Shown: positions 24,219 to 32,862 of the stretch, piece by piece | How positions within the stretch are numbered: position 1 is the first letter of the stretch | How the letters are laid out: every line of letters starts with the position of its first letter | Assembly (NCBI GenBank): GCA_902527045.1 | Contig: CABZNL010000011.1 | Coordinates: forward strand, 1 to 39,915 | Direction: 5' to 3' | Source: an uncultured Alphaproteobacteria bacterium | Lineage (GTDB): Bacteria > Pseudomonadota > Alphaproteobacteria > HIMB59 | Length of the DNA stretch: 39,915 nt | Position numbers and translations under genes: made by a program | The notes under the pieces: model-generated | What the model saw: only the letters and a program-made list of their open reading frames with translations | What the model was told of the DNA's origin: nothing | Databases searched by the model: none

Positions 24219-24271
24219 GTCCCCTAGCCGCTTGGGTTGAGACATTGTCGAGGAGGAAGGTGGCAAGGGGC
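24219..24271 (+). ncRNA. Candidate structured RNA, unknown family
   Basis: Inside the 225-bp gap 24097-24321 a block of about 56 bases is roughly 64% G+C while all surrounding DNA is strongly AT-rich. On the plus strand it folds: CCCCU pairs with AGGGG at the ends, then GCCGC with GUGGC, enclosing UUGGGUUGAGACAUUGUCGAGGAGGAAG. The inner helix pairs better on plus than minus (a G-U becomes A-C). A TATTAT at 24209-24214 would place a plus-strand start at about 24219-24221, the edge of the block. No known riboswitch, SRP, tmRNA or RNase P consensus is met. It could instead be part of the 5' leader of the sulfur enzymes on the minus strand. The rest of the gap is featureless AT-rich sequence. Confidence 0.35.
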
Positions 24272-24321
24272 AAAAATTCTTTATAAAACCAAAAGTCATT
24301 TTTAATATTTGTTGAATAAAG

Positions 24322-24864
24322 TTAAGTTTCTTTCGAAATTATCTGATTTAAACGATCAATTTTCATATCTACGGTTATATCGTTTGGCATCAGACTTTTC
24401 ATTTCTTCATAAACCTTAAGTGCCTCTTCGTAGTTTTTATAATAAATTAAAATTCTACTAAGGCCATCAAGAGCTCCGAAGTGTCTGGGTTCTAGGTACA
24501 AAGTAGCCTCTATATCTCTCATAGAGCTTTCATAGTCACCCATCATAAAAAAAAATGTGGCTCTTTTATTGTAAGCCTCTGCAAAGTCTGGTTCCTCTTG
24601 AATTATGAAATCTAAAGAAGCGATAGCATCTTTATAGTTTTTTGAACTGAAAAAATAAGGCATGTTATCCATGATTGTCTGAGCTTCAGAATTTTCTGTT
24701 ATCAGCCATTCTTCCCAAATTTGAGATACTATAAGACTTTGTTCTTTGTAGCTCTTAACCTCATAAAGCTGACTAAATAGATCATCAAGTTTAGGGCTGT
24801 TCTGATCTGCATAACTAATGGATAAGTTAAAAAGAAAAGTAAATATAACAATAAAAATTTTCAT
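24322..24864 (-). CDS. Exported tetratricopeptide-repeat protein
   Basis: A signal peptide (MKIFIVIFTFLFNLSISYA) is followed by an alpha-helical protein of about 160 residues. KLDDLFSQLYEV...IVSQIWEEWLI is the N-terminal block common in small alphaproteobacterial TPR proteins, then two to three TPR units: YKDAIASLDFIIQEEPDFAEAYNKRA, YESSMRDIEATLYLEPRHFGAL, YEEALKVYEEMKSLMPND. Such proteins are periplasmic scaffolds; the partner is unknown. It is divergent (30 bp) from the DUF4864 gene, another small exported protein. Length of 180 residues is typical. Confidence 0.85.
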   Translation of the reverse strand: MKIFIVIFTFLFNLSISYADQNSPKLDDLFSQLYEVKSYKEQSLIVSQIWEEWLITENSEAQTIMDNMPYFFSSKNYKDAIASLDFIIQEEPDFAEAYNKRATFFFMMGDYESSMRDIEATLYLEPRHFGALDGLSRILIYYKNYEEALKVYEEMKSLMPNDITVDMKIDRLNQIISKET

Positions 24865-24894
24865 CTAATTTGTTAAGTTACGCATATATATAAT

Positions 24895-25320
24895 ATGCAG
24901 TTTAAAAAAATATTCTATACAACCGTATCTATATTTCTATTTAGCACTCTATCAATCGCGGAAACTATTGATAAAACTGAGTTTAGCGAAACGCAAGCTA
25001 TAATTGAAAGTCAATTAAAAGCCTTTATTAACAAGGATGCAGAAGGGGCTTTTTTTCATGCCTCTCCTTATATCAAAATGAGGTTTAATAACCCTCAAGA
25101 TTTTATGAGCATGGTTGAGAATTACTATGAGCCAGTTTATAACCCAAAAAATTATTATTTCATGGAGTCTAAATTTTTTGAAGGTTCAATTTATCATCAA
25201 TTGCAAATAATCTCTCAAGACAATGTTTCTTATCTGGCAATGTATTCGCTAGTTAAAGATAATGGGGAATGGAAAATATCAGGGTGTTCTATTTACCCAA
25301 TGAACCAACAATCAATTTAA
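24895..25320 (+). CDS. DUF4864 exported protein
   Basis: The 141-residue protein starts with a signal peptide (about 1-23) and carries the DUF4864 pattern: AIIESQLKAFINKDAEGAF, HASPYIKMRF, DFMSMVENYYEPVYNP, ending WKISGCSIYP. The fold is probably SnoaL/NTF2-like (cone with a terminal strand carrying GC). Function unknown. The last 9 bp overlap the end of the convergent EamA transporter gene. A TATAAT directly abuts its ATG and is too close to act as a normal -10 for this gene. Confidence 0.82.
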   Translation: MQFKKIFYTTVSIFLFSTLSIAETIDKTEFSETQAIIESQLKAFINKDAEGAFFHASPYIKMRFNNPQDFMSMVENYYEPVYNPKNYYFMESKFFEGSIYHQLQIISQDNVSYLAMYSLVKDNGEWKISGCSIYPMNQQSI

Positions 25321-26184
25321 TTTTTTTAATTTAGAATATATCAAATAACCCGAGATAATTACTAAAATGGCTCCTAATATTTCAATTATTGAAGGGTAAT
25401 GATTAAAAACAACAATGCTTATAACTATCCCAAAAATTATCTGTGAGTAATGTGTGATACTGAAAAATGAGGCTTCAATCCTTCTAAGGGAATAGATTAA
25501 AATCATCATAGCAACGCCATCAATCAAACCGGCACTTATCATTATTAAAAAATCGTTCATAGCAATATTTTTATAATGATTAATTGAAAATATTGTAAAA
25601 ATTATACCAGCAGTCGCCATACTATAAAAAGTTAAAGCCATAGTTCTCTCGGACTTTCCATATACTCGAACGGTAAAATCTAAACACGCTAATGATATTA
25701 CTCCTAGGACTAAAAAAATAACTCCTAAAGAATTAAATCCTGCATTTAAACTAAAACCTGAGACCATAAAAACTGCTATCATTGCAAGTATTAAAGAAAT
25801 TATTTTTGACAGATAAATACTTTCTTTCAATATTACTATCCCCATTATTGAAAGGAGCACTGGAGCTGACAAAATTATTGGGTAAGCTATAGATAATGGT
25901 AGAAGAATTATTCCCTTAACTACAAAATAGTAAGTTAAAGTCATTAAAATTCCCCTGGCAAGGTGGAGCCTATAATTTTTAGTTTTTATTTCTGCAAAAC
26001 TCTTTCTATACAGCAAGTAAATTAAAACTGGAATTAAAGCAGAGAAGCTGGCTATTGAAAAAATAACTGTATCTTTATAAAGATCACCAATTAGTTTTAT
26101 GATTGTGTCTGCGATGGAAAATAATAAAAAGGCAAAAGTACCTAAAATATATATTAAGTGTTTTTTACTCTCTAATTGAGACAT
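25312..26184 (-). CDS. EamA/DMT-superfamily transporter
   Basis: A 290-residue membrane protein with about ten hydrophobic helices in two similar halves, the usual EamA/RhaT architecture of the drug/metabolite transporter superfamily. Typical blocks are the early LLFSIADTIIKLIG, a middle LARGILMTLTYYFVVKGI, and near the end SFFSITHYSQIIFGIVIS. Direction and substrate cannot be read. It starts inside the end of the GPH-type transporter gene (20 bp overlap) and is cotranscribed with it; two transporters expressed together may act on related solutes, but this is inference. Confidence 0.88.
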   Translation of the reverse strand: MSQLESKKHLIYILGTFAFLLFSIADTIIKLIGDLYKDTVIFSIASFSALIPVLIYLLYRKSFAEIKTKNYRLHLARGILMTLTYYFVVKGIILLPLSIAYPIILSAPVLLSIMGIVILKESIYLSKIISLILAMIAVFMVSGFSLNAGFNSLGVIFLVLGVISLACLDFTVRVYGKSERTMALTFYSMATAGIIFTIFSINHYKNIAMNDFLIMISAGLIDGVAMMILIYSLRRIEASFFSITHYSQIIFGIVISIVVFNHYPSIIEILGAILVIISGYLIYSKLKKLN

Positions 26185-27436
26185 GGAATTTACTTCTATA
26201 TCTCATTACCAAGAGTAATACGAACACTTTAATAATCAGTGGAATAAAAAAATAAAATATCATTATATTGGGAATATTGGGGTGTAATGAGAAATTAATA
26301 GACTGTAAATAGCCATAACCAGTTAATGCGATACCTGCAGCGATACCAATGGCTGCTTTCTTAATTATTGAGAAGAATGAAGTAAAGATCTGAGATAAAC
26401 GATTGTCATTATTTTGATCAAGAATATCTGCTAATTCAATTTGAGGTATAATAAGATCAATTCCAATCCCAATACCAGTGATTAAAATGACAAATAAATA
26501 TATTTGCCAACTGTTGCTATTTGTAAAAATAACAAAAAGGAAACCAAATATAGTTAGGCTAGTACCAAACTGAAGAAGAAACATATTTGAAAACTTTCTT
26601 CCGTACAAATACCAGAAAGGTGTAGATAACAATGTTATTAAAAAATATAAAATTAATAAATATCCTGCATATTCAGTAAGCCCTAAATAATCTGAAACGA
26701 ATAAAATAAATAAATTTGCAGTAAAGTTATTAGCAAGTAAGTTAAAAAATGTTATATAAGAAAACGATACAATCTTTTTATTTTTTTTTATAAATGATTT
26801 TAGTTGTACCCAAGAAATTTCGTTTGACTTATAATTTAGCTCGTCGTCATAAAATAAATAAAAAATTAACCCCCCTGTAATAGCTAAGATAATAAAAATT
26901 AATCCGCTTATTTTTATTACGTTTGGGTTTAACAAATCAACACCCTGAAGTTTTGAAATGACAGTAGGAATAATTAGAGCTGATAATACTCCTAAAATTG
27001 CAAATATTTCTTTAATTGCAGCTAAACGGAATCTTTTTTTTAGAATTTTTTTTTGATCTATTACAATTGAATCATAAGGAATAATTGCAATTGAGTAACT
27101 AATCAAAGCTAAATTATAAAAGAAAATGAAAGAATAAATGTTATCTGATTGAATAACATAAAGACCAAATAGGGAAAAAATAAATACTATTATACCAAGA
27201 AGGATTTGGTTTTTTTTTGAGCGACCTGAAATAATTCTTTTTTCTGATAGGTAGCCAATTAAAAAGTCTGAAATAACATCAAATAATCTAGATGTTAATA
27301 TTACTAAACCAATAACACTTAAGGGGATACCTATTGATAAATTGTAAAATGTTGGCAAAAAAATAAATAATAATAAAAAACTTCCAGCAAGATAAAATGA
27401 TTGAAAACTATAGGATAAAATGGATTTAAGGTTCAT
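26165..27436 (-). CDS. MFS transporter, GPH (glycoside-pentoside-hexuronide)-like
   Basis: A permease of about 423 residues with 12 hydrophobic spans. The GPH signature region is seen as LTSRLFDVISDFLIGYLSEK followed by GRSKKNQILLG in the first cytoplasmic loop, and LAAIKEIFAILGVLSALIIP corresponds to the family's R-x-x-F block. ITGIGIGIDLIIPQIELADILD is the second-half cytoplasmic motif. Members are cation-sugar symporters; the substrate is not readable. I prefer ATG 27436 over an upstream TTG at 27460 because the extra residues (FNHKNQE) add nothing to the membrane topology. It is the first gene of a two-gene unit with the EamA transporter. Confidence 0.85.
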   Translation of the reverse strand: MNLKSILSYSFQSFYLAGSFLLLFIFLPTFYNLSIGIPLSVIGLVILTSRLFDVISDFLIGYLSEKRIISGRSKKNQILLGIIVFIFSLFGLYVIQSDNIYSFIFFYNLALISYSIAIIPYDSIVIDQKKILKKRFRLAAIKEIFAILGVLSALIIPTVISKLQGVDLLNPNVIKISGLIFIILAITGGLIFYLFYDDELNYKSNEISWVQLKSFIKKNKKIVSFSYITFFNLLANNFTANLFILFVSDYLGLTEYAGYLLILYFLITLLSTPFWYLYGRKFSNMFLLQFGTSLTIFGFLFVIFTNSNSWQIYLFVILITGIGIGIDLIIPQIELADILDQNNDNRLSQIFTSFFSIIKKAAIGIAAGIALTGYGYLQSINFSLHPNIPNIMIFYFFIPLIIKVFVLLLVMRYRSKFHVSIRE

Positions 27437-27525
27437 TTCTTGATTTTTGTGATTGAACAACTTTGACTATATCAAAATATTAACTAGTGTTCAGTTAGCA
27501 TTCATGCGGGGGCTGATTCGGTATT

Positions 27526-28041
27526 TCACTTTCCTCCTCTATATGTCGAGTCAGCCGTTCCTTTATACTCTATATCTAGTATCTGCCTCTTAATTTTTTT
27601 TCCCCACATATACTCGCCAAGATTTCCGCTTTTCGTTACTACTCTATGACATGGGACTAATAAACCCACAGGGTTATTCCCAACCGCAGATGCGATAGCT
27701 CTTACAGCTTTTGGTTTTTTTATCTTTATGGCAAGATCAGAATAAGAAATTGTTTTACCATAGGGAATTTTTAAAATCTCCTTCCATACTTTTTTTTGTA
27801 ATGTTGTTCCGTTAATAAATTCTATTTTAAGATGTGATGGTTTTTGAATTTTTCCTTTAAAAAACTCAGATATGTAAATATTAACTTTTCTAAAGATCAA
27901 TCCTTTACTTGGATTGTAAAGGTTTATGATACTCTTTATTCTTATATCATTATATTTAATTAAATAATGAATACCTTTTGGGCTATCTAGAACAAAAAAC
28001 TTACTGATTGGTGTTTCGATAAAATCAAAACAATAACTCAT
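27526..28041 (-). CDS. ogt: Methylated-DNA-protein-cysteine S-methyltransferase
   Basis: Ogt repairs O6-alkylguanine by transferring the alkyl group to its own Cys. The active-site motif VPCHRVV has Cys131, followed by the family GNLGEYMWG block; QKKVWKEILKIPYGKTISYSDLA and AVRAIASAVGNNP are the DNA-binding-helix and arginine-finger blocks. The length is 171 residues. The start ATG overlaps the dnaJ stop as TAATG, so translation is coupled to the chaperone operon. The last residues (GTADSTYRGGK) are not typical of the family and lie in a sequence that, with DNA past the stop, forms a GGCTGA/TCAGCC inverted repeat. Confidence 0.94.
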   Translation of the reverse strand: MSYCFDFIETPISKFFVLDSPKGIHYLIKYNDIRIKSIINLYNPSKGLIFRKVNIYISEFFKGKIQKPSHLKIEFINGTTLQKKVWKEILKIPYGKTISYSDLAIKIKKPKAVRAIASAVGNNPVGLLVPCHRVVTKSGNLGEYMWGKKIKRQILDIEYKGTADSTYRGGK

Positions 28042-29120
28042 TAATTAAACATTTTTTTTACTTTGTCGAAAAATCCCTCTGTCATTGTTGAATTTTTCTT
28101 GGTAAGAGTGTCATTAAATTTATTTAGAATTTTTTCTTGATCTGCTGATAAATTTACTGGGGTTTCAGCGTGTACTCTAACAATCATATCCCCTCTAGTT
28201 TTTGCTCTTAATATACTCATACCCTTACCTTTTATTCTTAATTTGTGTCCCGACTGCATACCCTTAGGAATTGAGACGTTAACCATTTTTTTTTCTATTG
28301 TGGGAACTTCAATATTACCACCCAAAGTGGCAGTAGTGAAAGGTATAGCAACCTCACATATAATGTTATCTCGCTCTCTTTGGAAAAGTTTGTGGTTATT
28401 TACATTGATAAAAACATAAAGGTCACCGTATGTGCCCCCTCTTTCTCCGGCCTCTCCCTCTCCACTCATTCTAATTCTGTTACCAGTTTCAACCCCTGCA
28501 GGAATTTTGATTTGCAGTTTCTTATTTTGTTTTACTCTACCCGTATTACTGCATTTTGAGCATCGGCCCTTCATTTCTTGGCCTGTTCCACCACATCTTC
28601 CACAAGTTCTCTCCATAGAAAAAAAGCCACTTTGTGTTCTAACTTTTCCATATCCTTGGCAAGTAGAGCAGCTTTTATAACTGTGTTGTTCGGGACAATT
28701 GATCATTTTAGGTATAGTTACGTCCAACACTTTTCCAGAAAAAGCTTCTTCTAAGTCAATTGTGATATCGTAACGTAAGTCATCGCCTCTACTTTCGCGT
28801 TGCCCGCCTTCACCAAAGGCACCAAATATATCCTCAAAAATATCTGAAAATCCGCCAAAGCCCTGCTGTCCAAACCCACCAGTTCCGCCGCCGCCCTGTT
28901 CAAAAGCAGCATGACCAAACTGATCGTATGTTTGTCTTTTTTTGGGGTCTTTTAAAATTTCGTAAGCTTGGCTTACATCTTTAAATTTCTGTTCTGCGGA
29001 AGCGTCACCCTGATTACGATCAGGATGATATTTCATTGCTAGTTTACGGTAGGCACTTTTTATATCATTGTCACTAGCTTCACGGGATATACCAAGAGTG
29101 TCATAAAAATCCTCAGCCAT
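28041..29120 (-). CDS. dnaJ: Chaperone DnaJ (Hsp40) with a degenerate first zinc motif
   Basis: DnaJ delivers clients to DnaK and stimulates its ATPase. The J domain has HPD at 32-34 (KYHPDRN), a Gly/Phe-rich linker spans about 73-108, and the C-terminal client-binding domains are intact (GVETGNRIRMSGEGEAG). The zinc region is unusual: motifs 2, 3 and 4 are present (CSTCQGYG 151, CGRCGGTG 173, CSKCSNTG 187), but the first CxxCxGxG is replaced by NCPEQHSYK with a single Cys142, so seven instead of eight cysteines remain. Length of 359 residues is slightly short for that reason. It follows dnaK by 23 bp and is coupled to ogt. Confidence 0.96.
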   Translation of the reverse strand: MAEDFYDTLGISREASDNDIKSAYRKLAMKYHPDRNQGDASAEQKFKDVSQAYEILKDPKKRQTYDQFGHAAFEQGGGGTGGFGQQGFGGFSDIFEDIFGAFGEGGQRESRGDDLRYDITIDLEEAFSGKVLDVTIPKMINCPEQHSYKSCSTCQGYGKVRTQSGFFSMERTCGRCGGTGQEMKGRCSKCSNTGRVKQNKKLQIKIPAGVETGNRIRMSGEGEAGERGGTYGDLYVFINVNNHKLFQRERDNIICEVAIPFTTATLGGNIEVPTIEKKMVNVSIPKGMQSGHKLRIKGKGMSILRAKTRGDMIVRVHAETPVNLSADQEKILNKFNDTLTKKNSTMTEGFFDKVKKMFN

Positions 29121-29143
29121 AATAAATTAACACAAGCTAAGAT

Positions 29144-31075
29144 TTACTGTCCGCTTGCTTTTTTATCGTCGTCTACTTCTTCGTAATCAGCATCGATAAC
29201 ATCATCATCATTTTTATTTTCATCAGATTTATTTTCTTGCTGTGGTTGTTCTGCACCAGGTGCTTCAGTTGATTGCTGATCTTTATACATCGCTTCACCC
29301 ATCTTCATAGATGATTGAGTAAGATCTTGTATTTTTTGTTTTATCACTTCAGCATCATTTTTTTCAAGGGCCTCTTTTAAATCTTTCAAGTCAGCTTCTA
29401 TCTTAGACTTATCTTCAGGACTTATTTTATCACCATGCTCTTTGATATTCTTTTCAACTTGGAAAACTAAACTGTCTGCTTGGTTTTTTACATCAACTTC
29501 TTCTCTTTTTTTCTTATCTGTTTCTGCATTAGCCTCTGCATCTTTTACCATTTTGTCGATCTCTTCATCTGACAAACCTCCAGATGCTTGAATTTTAATC
29601 TGCTGTTCTTTTCCTGTAGATTTATCTTTTGCAGACACATTGACAATACCATTGGCATCGATATCAAATGTTACTTCAATTTGAGGAGTTCCTCTTGGCG
29701 CTGGGGGTATGCCAACTAGATCAAATTGACCAAGAAGCTTATTATCAGCAGCCATTTCTCTTTCACCTTGGAAAACCCTTATAGTAACTGCATTTTGATT
29801 GTCTTCTGCAGTTGAAAAGACCTGACTTTTTTTTGTTGGAACAGTCGTATTTCTCTCGATTAACTTAGTAAATACTCCTCCTAATGTTTCAATACCAAGT
29901 GAAAGTGGTGTTACATCTAAAAGCAATACATCTTTTACATCGCCTTGAAGAACACCTGCTTGGATTGCGGCACCCATGGCTACAACCTCATCGGGGTTAA
30001 CACCCTTACTTGGGTCTTTACCAAAAAAGTTTTTAACAATTTCAGTTACCTTAGGCATTCTTGTCATTCCACCAACTAATATCACATCGTTAATATCGCT
30101 TGCTGAAAGGCCTGCATCGCTTAAAGCTTTTTTACAAGGTTCAATGGTGCTCTGAAGAAGGTCATCAACCAGCTCTTCAAGTTTAGCTCTTGTTAATTTT
30201 ACATTTAAGTGTTTTGGGCCAGATTGATCTGCTGTAACAAAAGGCAAGTTAACATCTGTTTGTGTAGAACTTGAAAGTTCGATCTTTGCTTTTTCAGCCG
30301 CCTCTTTTAGACGTTGTAATGCTAATTTATCATTTTTTAAATCTATGCCTTGCTCTTTTTTAAATTCACTAGCTAAAAAATCAATAATTCTTAAATCAAA
30401 GTCCTCTCCACCTAAGTGAGTGTCACCATTAGTGGACTTGACCTCAAATACACCATCTCCTACTTCTAGAATTGATACATCAAAAGTACCGCCACCTAAA
30501 TCATAGACAACTACTGTGCCAGATTGTTTTTTGTCTAATCCATATGCTAGGGAAGCAGCTGTTGGTTCATTAATAATTCTTAAAACTTCTAGCCCAGCTA
30601 TTTTACCAGCATCTTTTGTTGCTTGTCTTTGTGCATCATTGAAGTAAGCCGGAACAGTTATTACCGCTTGAGTAATTGTTTCCCCAGTATAAGACTCAGC
30701 TGTTTCTTTCATTTTTTGAAGAATGAAAGCAGAGATTTGGCTAGGACTATATTTTTCATCTTGTGCTTCGACCCATGCATCTCCGTTATTACCTTTGATA
30801 ATCTTAAAAGGAGATAGGCCTAAATCCTTTTGAACAGTGTCGTCTCCAAAACTTCGGCCTATAAATCTTTTCACTGCGTATAATGTATTTTCCGGATTGG
30901 TAACAGCTTGCCTTTTTGCTGATTGACCAATTAACTTTTCACTTTCTGTGAAAGCTACAACAGAAGGTGTTGTTCTAGCACCTTCAGAATTCTCTATTAC
31001 TTTTGGATTCTTACCATCCATAATTGCCACACAAGAGTTTGTGGTACCTAAATCAATTCCAATAACTTTAGCCAT
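29144..31075 (-). CDS. dnaK: Chaperone DnaK (Hsp70)
   Basis: A complete Hsp70 of 643 residues. [13 protein letters not shown] (phosphate-1), [31 protein letters not shown] (phosphate-2), and [16 protein letters not shown] (adenosine motif) form the ATPase domain; the hydrophobic [19 protein letters not shown] joins it to the substrate domain. The acidic tail ends with [16 protein letters not shown] rather than EEVD. It drives protein folding with DnaJ and GrpE. A separate RpoH-like promoter lies in the 89 bp upstream, so it can be transcribed apart from hrcA-grpE. AGGA eight bases before the ATG is the ribosome site. Confidence 0.99.
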   Translation of the reverse strand: MAKVIGIDLGTTNSCVAIMDGKNPKVIENSEGARTTPSVVAFTESEKLIGQSAKRQAVTNPENTLYAVKRFIGRSFGDDTVQKDLGLSPFKIIKGNNGDAWVEAQDEKYSPSQISAFILQKMKETAESYTGETITQAVITVPAYFNDAQRQATKDAGKIAGLEVLRIINEPTAASLAYGLDKKQSGTVVVYDLGGGTFDVSILEVGDGVFEVKSTNGDTHLGGEDFDLRIIDFLASEFKKEQGIDLKNDKLALQRLKEAAEKAKIELSSSTQTDVNLPFVTADQSGPKHLNVKLTRAKLEELVDDLLQSTIEPCKKALSDAGLSASDINDVILVGGMTRMPKVTEIVKNFFGKDPSKGVNPDEVVAMGAAIQAGVLQGDVKDVLLLDVTPLSLGIETLGGVFTKLIERNTTVPTKKSQVFSTAEDNQNAVTIRVFQGEREMAADNKLLGQFDLVGIPPAPRGTPQIEVTFDIDANGIVNVSAKDKSTGKEQQIKIQASGGLSDEEIDKMVKDAEANAETDKKKREEVDVKNQADSLVFQVEKNIKEHGDKISPEDKSKIEADLKDLKEALEKNDAEVIKQKIQDLTQSSMKMGEAMYKDQQSTEAPGAEQPQQENKSDENKNDDDVIDADYEEVDDDKKASGQ

Positions 31076-31112
31076 TTTATGTTCCTACTTTAAAAATAAA
31101 TAATATTCTATT

Positions 31113-31141
31113 TATATGGGTTAATACTTGCTTAATTCAAG
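31113..31141 (-). promoter_or_regulatory. Candidate RpoH (sigma-32) heat-shock promoter for dnaK
   Basis: On the minus strand CTTGAA (31141-31136) is followed after 15 bases by CCCATATA (31120-31113). Alphaproteobacterial RpoH promoters have CTTG, 17-18 bases, then a C-rich/TAT -10; this matches. It lies between grpE and dnaK with about 37 bases from the -10 to the dnaK ATG. It predicts a heat-shock start specific to dnaK-dnaJ. Confidence 0.6.
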
Positions 31142-31164
31142 GGCATTAAAACAGTTGAAATATA

Positions 31165-31788
31165 TTACTTTTCAGATTGTTCTTCTTCTTCAATGTCTTT
31201 TGCACCTTGATTTTCTTGAGGTTTTTTTGAAACACCAACCATTGCTGGCCTTAACAATCTATCATGCAATGTGTATCCGGGTATCAGTTCTTGGACAATA
31301 GTACCGGGTTCACAATCATTTTTTTCGATCTCCATCATAGCTTGATGTAAATTATGATCAAATTTCTCATTAAGGCTCTCGATTTTTTTAATACCAATTT
31401 TTTCAAACGTGCTCAATGTAGATTGCGCGATCAAATCTAAACCCTCCACAACAGACTTAATGCTATCATTGGACTTAATATCACCTGAGATACTTGATTT
31501 TGCTCTTTCAATATTATCTCCGATATTAATTATTTCTTTTGCAAAATTAGCTATTCCATATTTCAGAGCATCTGACTGTTCTTTTTCTGCTCTTTTTCTA
31601 AAATTTTCTAGTTCAGCTACTGCCCTTAACCTTTGATCTTTTAAACCTTCAATTTCTTCATTAAGTTTTTGGATAATTTCTTCAGCTGTTTCAGATCTTT
31701 CATCTACCTCAGACTCAGTAGCATCTGTATTATCTAAAATTTCCTCTTCTGACTGAGTTTGATCTTTATGTTTTTTTTCTTCTTCCAT
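31165..31788 (-). CDS. grpE: Nucleotide exchange factor GrpE
   Basis: GrpE releases ADP from DnaK. The protein (207 residues) has an acidic disordered N-terminus (EEEKKHKDQTQSEEEILDN), a long coiled-coil (LNEEIEGLKDQRLRAVAELENFRKRAEKE, shown in part), and the beta-domain with the family end-block: FDHNLHQAMMEIE, PGTIVQELIPGYTLHDRLLRPAMVGV. The tail is again acidic. It sits between hrcA (10 bp) and dnaK (89 bp), the order hrcA-grpE-dnaK-dnaJ found in many bacteria. No defect seen. Confidence 0.97.
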   Translation of the reverse strand: MEEEKKHKDQTQSEEEILDNTDATESEVDERSETAEEIIQKLNEEIEGLKDQRLRAVAELENFRKRAEKEQSDALKYGIANFAKEIINIGDNIERAKSSISGDIKSNDSIKSVVEGLDLIAQSTLSTFEKIGIKKIESLNEKFDHNLHQAMMEIEKNDCEPGTIVQELIPGYTLHDRLLRPAMVGVSKKPQENQGAKDIEEEEQSEK

Positions 31789-31798
31789 TATAGTCCTT

Positions 31799-32821
31799 CT
31801 ATTTTTTAGAAATTGTTTCAGACATATAGCTTACAATAGGAACAATACGCTGATAATCAATTCTTTTCGGACCTATTACACCAATAGCACCAGTAAGTCC
31901 ATTTTTAGTTTTATAATTTGATAAAATCATCGATAGGTTAGTATTTTTAAAAAGGTTTGTGTTGCTACCAATAAATATTTGTACTCCTTTTGACTTTTTC
32001 AAGGCCTTTATCATTTTATTAGCCATTTTACCTGTTTCTATGTCACTTAAGAGTTCATTGATACTGTCAAGGTCTGTGTCAATATTATTTTTTATTAAGT
32101 TTGGTAGCCCTCTTACAAAGAATGTCTCTGAATTTTGAGATCTTTCAATTTTTATACCATTTAGGAGTAATTTTTTTGTGGTGTTGCTAATTTGATTTTT
32201 TGCAGATTTGATAAAAATTTTTATATTATTTTGTATTTCCACTGGAGTCATAGCTTTTGGAAATTTATTAATAAAATTTCCAATACTATTCAAATCTTCT
32301 ATTTGTATATTTTCATTAATTTCTACTAATCTGTTAGATGTGTAACCATCATCATGCTCGATTATGAATATAACTTTGTGATTGTCAATTTTGTGGAAAT
32401 CAATTTTTCTAATTTTTGTCAATTTTTCATTATTAATTACAAGGCTAGCTTGTTTTGATAATCCATTCAAAGTATTAGTAATCAATTCCTGTTCATTTAA
32501 AAAATTATTTGTTTTAGATGATTTCTCAATTATCTCTTTTTCACTTTTACTAATTGCACCTGGCTCTAAAAGAGCATGTGTATAAAATTGCAATCCCAAA
32601 TCAGTTGGTATGCTACCTGCAGAAAAATGTCCTTTTTGTATCAGTCCGTGAAAGTTTATTTCATTTAAAACATTTCTGATAGTGGCAGGTGAAAGTCTAT
32701 AAGAAATTCTTGAGCTTAACGCTTTCGAGCCCATCGGCTCTCCAGTCTTTAAATAACTTTCTACAAGTGCCCTAAATATAGACTTTGACCTTGCTCCAAT
32801 ATCAGTAATTTTTTTATTCAT
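31799..32821 (-). CDS. hrcA: Heat-inducible transcription repressor HrcA
   Basis: HrcA binds the CIRCE operator and represses chaperone genes; its activity depends on GroEL. The winged-helix N-terminus is clear (RSKSIFRALVESYLKTGEPMGSKAL, shown in part; LSPATIRNVLNEINFHGLIQKGHFSAGSIPT, in part). The C-terminal block TGAIGVIGPKRIDYQRIVPIV is the family end. The length of 340 residues is normal. I see no CIRCE (TTAGCACTC-N9-GAGTGCTAA) in its upstream 41 bp or before dnaK, so its target is probably groESL outside the window. It is divergent from rph. Confidence 0.96.
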   Translation of the reverse strand: MNKKITDIGARSKSIFRALVESYLKTGEPMGSKALSSRISYRLSPATIRNVLNEINFHGLIQKGHFSAGSIPTDLGLQFYTHALLEPGAISKSEKEIIEKSSKTNNFLNEQELITNTLNGLSKQASLVINNEKLTKIRKIDFHKIDNHKVIFIIEHDDGYTSNRLVEINENIQIEDLNSIGNFINKFPKAMTPVEIQNNIKIFIKSAKNQISNTTKKLLLNGIKIERSQNSETFFVRGLPNLIKNNIDTDLDSINELLSDIETGKMANKMIKALKKSKGVQIFIGSNTNLFKNTNLSMILSNYKTKNGLTGAIGVIGPKRIDYQRIVPIVSYMSETISKK

Positions 32822-32862
32822 TAATCTTTATTAATCTTATAACCTAAAATAATAAAACATAA

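Noticed and set aside
24225-24265. GCCGC...GAGGAGGAAGGT similar to the first conserved region of RNase P RNA, and a similar GAGGAGGAAAGTG at the ogt end on the minus strand
   Set aside because: The CCGGGC continuation and all later RNase P regions are missing; a 9-base purine match between the two loci may be chance.
27509-27530. Plus-strand GGGGCTGATTC resembling the 5' end of E. coli tmRNA
   Set aside because: The following bases do not continue as TTCGAC, the region is antisense to ogt, and alphaproteobacteria have a permuted two-piece tmRNA. No tag frame or acceptor end was found nearby.
32822-32862. CIRCE operator in the hrcA/rph gap
   Set aside because: The gap has no TTAGCACTC/GAGTGCTAA pair; it is plain AT-rich sequence.
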